Assembly: GCA_002503205.1 (NCBI GenBank)
Contig: DARE01000014.1
Span: forward strand, 1-44,321
Reading direction: 5' to 3'
Source of the DNA: Thermoplasmatales archaeon UBA447
GTDB lineage: Archaea; Thermoplasmatota; Thermoplasmata; Thermoplasmatales; Thermoplasmataceae
Length of the DNA: 44,321 bases
The notes under the pieces: model-generated
What the model was told of the DNA's origin: nothing
Databases searched by the model: none
What the model saw: the letters and a program-made list of their open reading frames with translations, nothing else
Position numbers and translations under genes: made by a program
Shown: positions 34,238 through 41,896 of the stretch, one piece after another
Layout: each line of letters begins with the position of its first letter
How positions within the stretch are numbered: the stretch's first letter is position 1

Positions 34238-34722
34238 CTCCTTGATTCATGAAGAATGTGGTCTATCTCCTTCAGGATTATCCCCTTAACTCCCAGGGAG
34301 GCGCCGGAAGGTGATCCAGGGAGGCAGAATACTGGTTTTCTGTTTACAAGAAATGCTGAAGAGTTCGACATTATTGCCGAGGTGCCAATCTGCTGGTAAG
34401 AAAGAAGCGCAAAAAGTGTGCTGAAAGAGTGTATCTCCTTTTCAGCAATGCTTCTGACAGTTTCAATAGTGACATCATGGGAAGTTATTCCTGTCCCGCC
34501 AGAGATAATGAGGCAGTCTGACTGCCTCAAAGCGGTTTCCACTGCATCCTTTATTGCATCTGGATCGTCTTTCACTACCTCGTAATAGGTTACATCATGC
34601 CCCGCCTCCCTGAGAGCGGAGTTAATTTCCTGGCCGGAGGTGTCATTATCCTTGTTTCTTGTGCTGCTGCAGACAATTACTGAGAATTTGGCCTTGAGGT
34701 TCTCTATCCTGTGATCATGCAT
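34234..34722 (-). CDS. moaB: MoaB, molybdopterin adenylyltransferase
   Basis: A 162-residue protein with the MogA/MoaB fold. The signature L-I-I-S-G-G-T-G-I-T-S-H-D-V-T (about 92-106) and the C-terminal C-L-P-G-S-P-S-G-A (about 134-142) are present. MoaB adenylates molybdopterin before metal insertion by MoeA, and in archaea it takes the place of MogA. It overlaps moaC by 8 bp upstream and moeA by 4 bp downstream. Confidence 0.92.
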   Translation of the reverse strand: MHDHRIENLKAKFSVIVCSSTRNKDNDTSGQEINSALREAGHDVTYYEVVKDDPDAIKDAVETALRQSDCLIISGGTGITSHDVTIETVRSIAEKEIHSFSTLFALLSYQQIGTSAIMSNSSAFLVNRKPVFCLPGSPSGASLGVKGIILKEIDHILHESRR

Positions 34723-35146
34723 CCCCCTTCACCTTCAGTTCCACTTTGATATCCTTTATTAGCGTGGAGGGGTAATTTCCAGTTTCATCCTTCTCAAGAT
34801 ATTTCACCATGTCCCATACCGTGAGCAAACCGGCTGACACTGCAGATAGGGCGTCCATCTCCACTCCGGTTTTCCATCCAGCTGAAACCTCACAGGCCAG
34901 GCTGAATCCATCATCCTTCACTTCTGAGAAAACGTTAACACTCTCCAATGGGATCTGGTGGCAGTAGGGAAGGCGCATCCAAGCCTCCTTTGCTCCAAGG
35001 ATTGCGGCGATTTTTGCAGATTCAAACACATCACCTTTCTTGACTGTCCCGTTTTTTATCTGCATAAGGGTGTCCTGTTTGAGGGCTATGAACCCTGAGG
35101 CCCTGGCATATCTCCTTACTATATCTTTGCTGGAGATGTCTATCAT
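34715..35146 (-). CDS. moaC: MoaC, cyclic pyranopterin monophosphate synthase
   Basis: A protein of 143 residues that, with MoaA, converts GTP into cyclic pyranopterin monophosphate. Active-site segments are M-R-L-P-Y-C-H-Q-I-P-L (about 57-67), G-V-E-M-D-A-L-S-A-V-S-A-G-L-L-T (about 93-108) and W-D-M-V-K (about 110-114, holding the catalytic Asp and Lys). It is the first gene of the moaC-moaB-moeA-moeA operon and diverges from the MobA-like gene, with 39 bp between the starts. Confidence 0.95.
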   Translation of the reverse strand: MIDISSKDIVRRYARASGFIALKQDTLMQIKNGTVKKGDVFESAKIAAILGAKEAWMRLPYCHQIPLESVNVFSEVKDDGFSLACEVSAGWKTGVEMDALSAVSAGLLTVWDMVKYLEKDETGNYPSTLIKDIKVELKVKGDA

Positions 35147-35185
35147 GATAAACCCTATAGCCTTACAAGATATAGAGATTCTCAG

Positions 35186-35722
35186 ATGTCAGAAGCCAGA
35201 AGGATGGTAGTGATTCCAGTGAAGATGTCAGAGCGTCTTCCCTTCAAGCACTTTCTCACCCTTGGCGGCGTATCACTCGTGGAAATAGCAATTAGTAAGG
35301 CAAAAAAATTCGGAAATCCTGCAGTTCTGTCCAGAATACCGCTTCCAGTTCCTTTTACCATGGATAGAAGCAGTAATATTTTGGATCTGATGAATAGTTT
35401 ATGCAAAGAGGGGCAATCATTTATTCTCATGGCACCAGATATGCCGTTCATAACTGACTCCGATATTGCCCTTCTACTGGAAGAATCTGGAGGGGATACT
35501 CTGATACCCATCACTCCAGATGGAATAATGGAACCACTTTTTGCTTTCTATTCAGGTAGGATGCACTTTGAGGGAAACCTGTTCTCTGCACTGAAAGATG
35601 CCCATGCCAGGACGATATGCACAAAGAAATTTTCCGAGCTGGCCTTTTTCAACATCAATACCCCTGAGGATTACTCGGAGGCTGTCCGCTTGCATCAAAG
35701 GCGACAGCAGAAACTAATCTAG
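35186..35722 (+). CDS. mobA: MobA-like nucleotidyltransferase (molybdenum cofactor guanylyltransferase)
   Basis: A 178-residue NTP-transferase. MobA joins GMP to the cofactor to form MGD, which the formate dehydrogenase needs. Seen are M-S-E-R-L-P-F-K-H-F (about 13-22), M-A-P-D-M-P-F-I-T (about 82-90, metal-binding Asp) and the C-terminal N-I-N-T-P-E-D-Y typical of MobA. The N-terminal glycine loop G-G-x-S-x-R-M is missing, so the GTP-binding site is not canonical; it may be closer to archaeal CobY-like enzymes. Alone in its orientation inside the minus-strand Moco genes, it overlaps moaE by 4 bp at the 3' end. Confidence 0.72.
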   Translation: MSEARRMVVIPVKMSERLPFKHFLTLGGVSLVEIAISKAKKFGNPAVLSRIPLPVPFTMDRSSNILDLMNSLCKEGQSFILMAPDMPFITDSDIALLLEESGGDTLIPITPDGIMEPLFAFYSGRMHFEGNLFSALKDAHARTICTKKFSELAFFNINTPEDYSEAVRLHQRRQQKLI

Positions 35723-36126
35723 TCACGCCAGGTCGCTTCCCCGGTGACAGCAATATCCTTTTTCCAGATTGGCGTTTCAATTTTTATCCGATCTATTATG
35801 AATTTGCATGCTGAAAATGCCTCTTCACGGTGTTCTGATGAAACAGAAACAATTACTGAATCTTCAGTAAGATCTATGTTACCGATCCTGTGAATTATTG
35901 AATAGTCGATAATCCCGAATCTTTCCTTCGCTTCATCTGCTATCTGTTTTATTGATTTTACAGCCATCTCCCTGTATGCTTCATAGTAAAGCCTGGTAAC
36001 CTCTATATCCCCTGAAAATCTTCTGACTGTACCCTGGAAAGTCACAATTGCTCCCGCCTCAGGGGTTCTCAGAGATTCTATGGTGTCAGCAACTTCGATC
36101 TTTTCCTTCTGAACACTTATCTTCAT
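35719..36126 (-). CDS. moaE: MoaE, molybdopterin synthase catalytic subunit
   Basis: A 135-residue protein that uses the MoaD thiocarboxylate to put the dithiolene sulfurs on the pterin. Family motifs are G-A-I-V-T-F-Q-G-T-V-R (about 25-35), L-Y-Y-E-A-Y (about 46-51), I-H-R-I-G (about 78-82), S-S-E-H-R-E-E-A-F (about 96-104) and P-I-W-K-K (about 119-123, with catalytic lysines nearby). It begins directly after the moaD stop codon. Confidence 0.95.
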   Translation of the reverse strand: MKISVQKEKIEVADTIESLRTPEAGAIVTFQGTVRRFSGDIEVTRLYYEAYREMAVKSIKQIADEAKERFGIIDYSIIHRIGNIDLTEDSVIVSVSSEHREEAFSACKFIIDRIKIETPIWKKDIAVTGEATWRD

Positions 36127-36381
36127 TCAGCATCCACCGCTTACCATTGGAAATACTGCCACCTCATCATTTTCCCTGAGTTCCTGGTCCCCGTTGATGT
36201 AGTTCTGGTTCAGGGCAAAGAAAATCTGCCTTCTTCCCTGCCATATTGAAGGCTTATCTTTCTTCAGTATCTCCTTCAGGTCAGAGAAATGGCTTCCCTG
36301 CGGGATGTCGAGCACTAATCCCTCTATTCCTGCATCATCCTTCACTGACCCAAAAAACCTGACCTGAATCTTCAATTTCAT
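36127..36381 (-). CDS. moaD: MoaD, molybdopterin synthase sulfur carrier, with a Gly-Gly-Cys end
   Basis: A ubiquitin-like protein of 84 residues starting M-K-L-K-I-Q-V-R-F-F-G-S and ending E-V-A-V-F-P-M-V-S-G-G-C. MoaD must normally end in Gly-Gly so that the terminal carboxylate can be adenylated and turned into a thiocarboxylate; here an extra Cys follows. GGAGG lies directly before the ATG, so the TTG two codons later may be the actual start. It overlaps the end of moaA by 47 bp and touches moaE. Confidence 0.9.
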   Translation of the reverse strand: MKLKIQVRFFGSVKDDAGIEGLVLDIPQGSHFSDLKEILKKDKPSIWQGRRQIFFALNQNYINGDQELRENDEVAVFPMVSGGC

Positions 36382-37324
36382 CCTCCTTTTTCCAGTATGG
36401 CTCTCTTTTCTTAACAGAATTAAGGAACAGGTCATCAAGTTTCTTGTCATCTTCATTTTTTCTTATGTGAGAGAGAATGTTATCATAATTGTCACCCCTC
36501 ATCAGGCATGGCTTGAGATAACCTGTGGATGTGACCCTCAACCTGGTGCAGTTGTTGCAGAATTCTGCATTTCTCATTGGTTTGACAAATTCAACAACTG
36601 CTTCTCCAGACTCAGAGGGAACATGGTATCTTGGCCTCCTGTGCAGATCGTTGAATTCAACACTTGATGCTACCCTGCTCAATCTCTCCTCTATAGGATC
36701 CAGCTTAACGTGATATTTTTTGAATTCCTCAGAGTTCTCCATTTCCCGTGTTGTCTCAAATTCAATGAGCTGAAGAATGAACTTCTCTCTCGCTGAAAGT
36801 TCTATCATCAGAGGTATCTGGTCCACGTTCACGTCCTTCAGGACAACGAAGTTGATCTTTATTGGATCGAAACCGGCCTCCTTTGCTGCCCGGATACCAT
36901 CCATTACCTGATCAATTGAATCTGTTCCAGTAATGAACTGAAACCTTTCGCGGTCTATTGAGTGAAGAGAGATGTTGACTCTATCCAGGCCTGCTTCCTT
37001 GAGTTCTTTTGACATCCTTTTGAGCATTATCCCATTCGTGGTCATGGATATATTTCCAGTAATGTGCTTTCTTGTTCTCCTGATAATTTCAAGTATGTCC
37101 GGTCTGAGAGTGGGTTCACCTCCGGTGAATTTAACCTTGTTCACACCCCATCTCTTTGCTGTGGCCACAATTCTTTCAATTTCAGCAGGAGTCATTGTTT
37201 CCGAGTGGACACCTGTGCCTTCCATATGACAGAAGAAGCAACCGAAATTGCATACTGTGTTGACCTGAATTCGAAGGCTATGAACTGGCCTTCCATAATT
37301 GTCCACTGCCTGAGGCATGATCAA
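36335..37324 (-). CDS. moaA: MoaA, GTP 3',8-cyclase
   Basis: A radical-SAM enzyme of 329 residues catalysing the first step of Moco synthesis. The SAM-cluster motif is C-N-F-G-C-F-F-C (about 25-32), followed by K-F-T-G-G-E-P-T (about 65-72). The second, substrate-binding cluster is F-C-N-N-C-T-R-L-R-V ... L-K-P-C-L (about 253-272). The usual C-terminal Gly-Gly is replaced by S-E-G. It is the first gene of the moaA-moaD-moaE operon. Confidence 0.95.
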   Translation of the reverse strand: MIMPQAVDNYGRPVHSLRIQVNTVCNFGCFFCHMEGTGVHSETMTPAEIERIVATAKRWGVNKVKFTGGEPTLRPDILEIIRRTRKHITGNISMTTNGIMLKRMSKELKEAGLDRVNISLHSIDRERFQFITGTDSIDQVMDGIRAAKEAGFDPIKINFVVLKDVNVDQIPLMIELSAREKFILQLIEFETTREMENSEEFKKYHVKLDPIEERLSRVASSVEFNDLHRRPRYHVPSESGEAVVEFVKPMRNAEFCNNCTRLRVTSTGYLKPCLMRGDNYDNILSHIRKNEDDKKLDDLFLNSVKKREPYWKKEDEIEDSGQVFWVSEG

Positions 37325-37369
37325 TCAATGTCTATCGGTTAATTAAGTGTTTTGAATGGTAATCCTGCG

Positions 37370-37421
37370 ATGGTTGGAATTCCATCGATGCAAGAAAAGA
37401 TTAAATCCATGAGTCCATGAT
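37370..37421 (+). promoter_or_regulatory. Hairpin and tandem 8-mer upstream of a membrane protein gene
   Basis: CGATGG and CCATCG (8-nt loop) form an inverted repeat near 37370-37389. Two tandem near-copies TCCATGAG and TCCATGAT follow at 37406-37421, just before the ATG at 37427. The paralogous gene at 6075 also has a tandem 8-mer containing CATG upstream. A regulatory function is inference. Confidence 0.3.
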
Positions 37422-37426
37422 ACAAT

Positions 37427-37996
37427 ATGCCCAGGTTATCTCAGGAATTATTCGGCTGGTTAATGAAATCAGCTATGTTTTCGCTCGTGGCATATGGTAT
37501 TTATTTCCTTGCTATTTCTCTTCTAAGCACACATTCATTCTTTCTAAATTTCGCACAACATCCTATTCTTTACCCGTATGTTCCAAGGTCTGATAATGTA
37601 GGTCTATTCTTCGTCCCTTTTATCCCTGTATTCACAGTAGCATTCTTTTTCTCACTAATTTATGGAATCGGGATCATAACTTCTTCCGGAAAATTATTCT
37701 CCCCCGGAAAGGTCCTCTTATTCTCATTTCTAATGTCAGCAATCACAACGATTGTCAGTGTGGGTTTAGTATTTGGCTTTCTGGGATTCTCCGCTGGAAA
37801 TATATTGTTCGGAATTCCTTTTCACTTCAGTAATTTGAGGATCACTGAGTTATTTTATACAACTATTTCCTATATTTTCTACCCTGCTAAACTGGTATAC
37901 GATCTACTCTTCTGGTTCGCATTTTTCATCATTCTCTTTGTGGTCAAAGAATATTTAACGAGTGATATGAAGTCGAGTGGGAAGATTTCATCCTGA
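37427..37996 (+). CDS. Membrane protein, paralogue of the one at 6075-6626
   Basis: A 189-residue protein with about five membrane spans. The C-terminal half (G-I-P-F-H-F-S-N-L-R-I ... L-V-Y-D-L-L-F-W-F-A-F-F-I) aligns with the 6-kb protein, while the N-terminal halves share only their hydrophobic pattern. No motif gives a function. It is followed by 235 bp of AT-rich sequence and the second IS copy. TTACATGTAA (38221-38230) is a 10-bp palindrome at the IS border. Confidence 0.7.
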   Translation: MPRLSQELFGWLMKSAMFSLVAYGIYFLAISLLSTHSFFLNFAQHPILYPYVPRSDNVGLFFVPFIPVFTVAFFFSLIYGIGIITSSGKLFSPGKVLLFSFLMSAITTIVSVGLVFGFLGFSAGNILFGIPFHFSNLRITELFYTTISYIFYPAKLVYDLLFWFAFFIILFVVKEYLTSDMKSSGKISS

Positions 37997-38231
37997 GTAT
38001 TCATGCCTCTTTAACAACCTGATGGGTCAGTACCGATATCCTTATTCGGTCCGCCAATGCGATTGCTGTTAATCTTATAGCCGTAGAATTACTAACATTT
38101 CTTGACCATACTATATATCCTTGGATACCTATGTTATTATTTAAAAAGTTGAATGATAACATAGAAATAGATAATATTAAAAAGTATCTGTAAACAATAT
38201 TCCGAAATGCTTATACGTAATTACATGTAAC

Positions 38232-39179
38232 TAGGGCGTCTCATCTTTTAACAACTGACGATTTTCATTATCTCCCTGGGCTTATTTCCCATTTTGATGT
38301 TTGATATTATCATGAGATTGTATGCAATTGCCTTGAGGCCCATTGCAGTATCATATGATCTGTTCCTGACATACCAGATATTCTCTGCATTCATTATCTC
38401 TTCAAGTATTGAGAATGTCCTCTCTATCTCCCACCTGAGGGAATACAGAGAAGAATATTCCCTCCCGAGATCAATTCCGATCTTCCTGTTCATGGGCAGT
38501 CTTTCATGGATAATGCCCCTTCTTCTGTTTGTGTCAATTATGGGTAGAGAATGTGTATTCTCAAACACATAGTCATATATGTCAGATGTATCATATGCTG
38601 AGTCCCCTAAGATATAAGAGAAATTCCTTACGGAATCCACCATTTCATGTGATACACGTGAATCATGTATGTTTCCCTTCGTGATTATCCAGTCCATGAT
38701 CAGGAGGGAATCTATATCCAGTGTCATATGGCACTTCCTGCCATATGTCCATCCCTTTGTTGTCTTGGACCATCCACTCTCAGGATCCTTGTAATTGCCC
38801 CATACCTTTCTCCTCATTGCAGTGTAATACTTGCAGGTGTGGAATGTGAATCAATCAATGGATACATATTCCTTTAGGGAATAGAGGAATGTGATTGATC
38901 TGTTCTTGACATGGAGATCAAATAGTCGTGTTCTTCTTGATAAGGTCTTGAAAGATGGCATATCCTAGATGGTCTGGATGCGATATTGTATTTCTGCAAA
39001 AAAATGAGAATCTTAGGTATCTGCCTCTCTGTGTATTTTCTTCTCCTTTGTTCGGGAGAAACTATATTGTCTATCCGATCATGAGCGAAGGGATAAGCTG
39101 TGTGGGCTTATCCAAAAATTCTCTTTTGTTAATATTCTCTGACCTACGTCCGACTATTTATGAGACTCAAGACACCCTA
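38232..39179 (-). mobile_element. Decayed IS4/IS5-type insertion sequence, copy 2 (948 bp)
   Basis: A diverged copy of the element at 8000-8944, inverted. The ends are TAGGGCGTCTCA (38232-38243) and CAAGACACCCTA (39168-39179). No direct repeat flanks it, so it is older, or one flank has recombined. Compared with copy 1 it lacks about 49 bp in the N-terminal part of the transposase but keeps the 53 bp that copy 1 lost. It ends 31 bp before the start of the next gene. Confidence 0.82.
38248..39145 (-). pseudogene. DDE transposase, truncated by nonsense codon and deletion
   Basis: The C-terminal 189 residues (38248-38817) are open: W-S-K-T-T-K-G-W-T-Y-G-R-K-C-H, L-G-D-S-A-Y-D (second Asp) and R-W-E-I-E-R-T-F-S (Glu). 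Upstream, an in-frame TGA at 38853-38851 comes directly after the first catalytic Asp (I-D-stop, where copy 1 has I-D-S). Farther upstream, a deletion of about 49 bp shifts the frame, and no ATG matches the start of copy 1. No active enzyme is possible. Confidence 0.85.
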
Positions 39180-39181
39180 TC

Positions 39182-39189
39182 TTTATAAG
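39182..39189 (+). promoter_or_regulatory. TATA box of the proline-racemase-family gene
   Basis: TTTATAAG lies 3 bp outside the IS end and about 25 bp upstream of the ATG at 39211, giving a leaderless transcript. Confidence 0.5.
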
Positions 39190-39210
39190 TATAATGCATG
39201 TAAGTATCTC

Positions 39211-40239
39211 ATGAGTAAGTTTAGAACCTCAAAGCAAGAACTGTCTACAATAGAATTACATAATGCAGGCATGCCAGTTAGAATTTTGATGATGCCAAAT
39301 GTACCCGGAAAGAATATGGCTGAAAAGAAGGAATACTGTGAGGAAAATTATGAATGGATTCGTAAAATGCTCATCTTTGAACCTAGGGGAGGAAGTAACT
39401 ATTACGGAATTATAGTAACCTCTCCTTCTGTAGATTTTGCTGATTTTGGAATTCTTTACATGGATAGCTCAGGATGGCATGATATGTGTGGCCATGCAAC
39501 AATTGGATTTGCCAGTTACGCTCTCGAACATAAGTTGATAAAAGGTATTCAGGATAAGTCAGATTTAGTAATTGACACCCCTGCCGGGATAATACAACTT
39601 TCGGCAGATTCAGAAAATGGGTCCGTCAAACAAATGCATATGATCAATGTGCCATCTTTTGTTATGAATATAAAAATGATCAATCTAAGAAAATATGGCA
39701 ATATCAATGTAACTATAGCTTTCGGGGGAGATTTCTATGGGATCGTTGATATGGATGATCTTCACCTTAAATGGAAACCCGAAATTATCCCAGAACTAAT
39801 AGAAATTACTAAAGAGATATGGAACAATTTTAAAAATGAACAGCCCGTCCATCCCTTAGATAAACATTTAAAAGGTCTCTACGGTATTAGATTTTCACAA
39901 AAAGTTTCTCAAAATCCATTGCAATATTACGGAATTCTGATTTTTGGATCACCTGAGCGCCCTCTAATAGACAGATCGCCTTCAGGAACCAGTTCCTCTG
40001 CTCATTTAGCTTATCTTTACAATTTGGGTAATATTAATACTCAAATGGATGTGGAATTCATTAGTGCGATAGATTCTATGTTCGTTGGAAGAATGCAGAG
40101 AATTACAAAAGTTCAAAATTATGACGCAATAGTTCCGGAAATAAAAACTGTAGACAAAGGATATCAACTAACTGGCTTTGCAACATGGATAGTGGATCCT
40201 GAGGATTCTCTGGGTGAAGGTTTTCCTCCGTTGCAATAG
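39211..40239 (+). CDS. Proline racemase / hydroxyproline dehydratase family enzyme
   Basis: A protein of 342 residues starting M-S-K-F-R-T-S; an upstream in-frame ATG at 39160 is inside the IS and was rejected. The first catalytic Cys is in D-M-C-G-H-A-T-I-G (about 90-98). The second position, D-R-S-P-C-G-T in racemases, reads D-R-S-P-S-G-T (about 254-260), so Cys is replaced by Ser. Racemases and 4-hydroxyproline epimerases have two Cys, while trans-3-hydroxy-L-proline dehydratases have Cys-Thr; a Cys-Ser pair argues against racemization and leans to dehydration. The gene is more AT-rich than its neighbours. An APC permease follows, suggesting uptake and use of an imino acid. Confidence 0.83.
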   Translation: MSKFRTSKQELSTIELHNAGMPVRILMMPNVPGKNMAEKKEYCEENYEWIRKMLIFEPRGGSNYYGIIVTSPSVDFADFGILYMDSSGWHDMCGHATIGFASYALEHKLIKGIQDKSDLVIDTPAGIIQLSADSENGSVKQMHMINVPSFVMNIKMINLRKYGNINVTIAFGGDFYGIVDMDDLHLKWKPEIIPELIEITKEIWNNFKNEQPVHPLDKHLKGLYGIRFSQKVSQNPLQYYGILIFGSPERPLIDRSPSGTSSSAHLAYLYNLGNINTQMDVEFISAIDSMFVGRMQRITKVQNYDAIVPEIKTVDKGYQLTGFATWIVDPEDSLGEGFPPLQ

Positions 40240-40345
40240 ATTCTTTTAAATCACTCTAACATCCTTTTAACTTTCATTTAGCCCTTCAACGAGATATGTT
40301 GCCAGTCAGAATAGTTTCAAATAGTTCCCAACTATATGAACAAAA

Positions 40346-41848
40346 GTGCAGAACAGCGAGTTTTCTCTTAAGCACTTGAATAAGGATCAGCTTGGTCTCA
40401 GGCATGCAATTTCTCAGGCTGTTGCCCTGAATGCACCCGGTGGTACCATAGTTCTTTATGTGACATCAATTGCCTCTCTTGTTGCCTTTACGTTCCAGAG
40501 TTACGGTACAGGGCTATTTGCTATCCCTCTTATCCTGCTCCTTTCTCTTGTTGTTTATTCTCTGATGTCCTTTTCTATGTATGAATTTTCCAAGCATCTT
40601 TCAAGTTCCGGCGGCTATTACACATTTGTTTCTAGAGGTCTGGGGAAGACACTTGGATACCTGACTGCAGTCCTTTATCTTTCATATCTTATTCTTAGTT
40701 TTACAGGTTTTGGGGTACTGGGGTTCATCGGTTTTCTGTATGGGTTTACAGCTTCACTGGGGATATCCATACCTTATTCCCAGTACCTGTGGATACCGGC
40801 CGTTATTGCATTTGCCACTGTTGTAATGCTATTGATTCGCTCTGGAATAAAGCCATCGTTGAGATTCGTGAGCTACACTATCGTAATTGAGCTTCTTTTC
40901 TTTCTGGTAACATCAATTGCACTGTTGATCATATATGGGGGTCATTTTACTCTGACCCCTTTTACCCCTGCACCGTTGGGGAACAATATAGAATACGTGG
41001 CAACAATGATGATTTATTCCATTGGGGCATTTGTCGGAATAGGTGGGTCTCTTCCAATAGCTGAGGAGACCAGAAGGCCGAAGAGAAACGTACCCATAGC
41101 GATTGTCTCGACAATAATTATTCTTGGGGTTGTAATCATTATTTCAGCCTTTGCACAGCTTATTGCATGGACGGGGCTCCACTCAATTGCTTCGTTCGCC
41201 GACAGCACAAAATATCCTTACCCTGTGGTGACAATATATCAGCACAGTTTTGGAATTCTTGATCCTGTAATACTTGCAATAATGATAATTTTAGTGCTTA
41301 ATTCTTACTTCACCGCAACTGTTTCTCTAGGCACGAATGCAACTAGGGTTCTGTTCTCAATGTCCAGGGAAAAAATTATCAACAGGCGTTTATCTGATAC
41401 AGATACAAAGTCTGGTTCTCCAAAGAATGCTGTAATGCTCGTATACATTGTATCAATAATTGTTGTTGTCCTTACAGGAATAGGGTTTCAGATTTTATAC
41501 AGTCAGCAAGGAATTACAAGTGCATTGGTCTTCGCATCTCTCTTTCTTCTAGTTTTAGAAAGCCCCATGGCTTACCTGATTCACATGATGACCAATACCT
41601 CCCTTTATGTTTATCTGAAGAAAACGGGGCAGGAGGTTAGCCTGGTAAGACACATTCTAGTGCCTACAATTTCCACAATATCTCTGATATTTGCAGTATT
41701 CGTAGCTATATACTTCAACCTTTCTGCCCCTTATATTTACGGAGTCTATGGCGCGCTCATCTGGATTGCTATCCTTTCCAGTGTCACAGTTGTTATGAGG
41801 GTACGTTTCAGGGAGAAACTCGACCTTTTAGGTGATTTTTCACTTTAA
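40346..41848 (+). CDS. APC-superfamily amino acid permease
   Basis: A 500-residue membrane protein with about twelve spans. The N-terminal G-L-R-H-A-I-S-Q-A-V-A-L-N-A-P-G-G segment (about 17-33) is the unwound TM1 region of the family, and S-S-S-G-G-Y-Y-T-F-V-S-R-G-L-G (about 86-100) and P-I-A-E-E-T-R-R-P-K-R-N-V-P (about 238-251) are typical. It starts with GTG 40346; the ATG at 40336 is out of frame. It lies 106 bp after the racemase-family gene and could import its substrate; this is inference. Confidence 0.88.
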   Translation: MQNSEFSLKHLNKDQLGLRHAISQAVALNAPGGTIVLYVTSIASLVAFTFQSYGTGLFAIPLILLLSLVVYSLMSFSMYEFSKHLSSSGGYYTFVSRGLGKTLGYLTAVLYLSYLILSFTGFGVLGFIGFLYGFTASLGISIPYSQYLWIPAVIAFATVVMLLIRSGIKPSLRFVSYTIVIELLFFLVTSIALLIIYGGHFTLTPFTPAPLGNNIEYVATMMIYSIGAFVGIGGSLPIAEETRRPKRNVPIAIVSTIIILGVVIIISAFAQLIAWTGLHSIASFADSTKYPYPVVTIYQHSFGILDPVILAIMIILVLNSYFTATVSLGTNATRVLFSMSREKIINRRLSDTDTKSGSPKNAVMLVYIVSIIVVVLTGIGFQILYSQQGITSALVFASLFLLVLESPMAYLIHMMTNTSLYVYLKKTGQEVSLVRHILVPTISTISLIFAVFVAIYFNLSAPYIYGVYGALIWIAILSSVTVVMRVRFREKLDLLGDFSL

Positions 41849-41860
41849 TTTTGAAGAAAG

Positions 41861-41868
41861 TTTATAAT
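41861..41868 (+). promoter_or_regulatory. TATA box of the padR-ABC operon
   Basis: TTTATAAT, preceded by GAAAG (BRE-like). Transcription should start near 41888, inside the palindromic operator. Confidence 0.5.
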
Positions 41869-41878
41869 TGAATAATCG

Positions 41879-41894
41879 ATATCGAATTCGATAT
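41879..41894. promoter_or_regulatory. 16-bp perfect palindrome, probable PadR operator
   Basis: ATATCGAATTCGATAT, two bases before the GTG start. It covers the predicted transcription start, so a bound PadR dimer would block its own operon. Confidence 0.6.
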
Positions 41895-41896
41895 AG

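Noticed and set aside
38851..38853. In-frame TGA directly after the first catalytic Asp of a transposase, possible recoding
   Set aside because: The other copy has a Ser codon there, and this copy also has a frameshifting deletion; it is ordinary decay.
39160..39210. N-terminal extension of the proline-racemase-family protein
   Set aside because: These codons come from the IS terminal repeat and the promoter; the TATA box lies inside the stretch, so translation starts at 39211.
39180..39210. Target-site duplication for IS copy 2 (ACATGTAAC at 38223 versus GCATGTAAG near 39196)
   Set aside because: The right-hand match is imperfect and about 16 bp away from the inverted repeat, so it is not a duplication made by the insertion.
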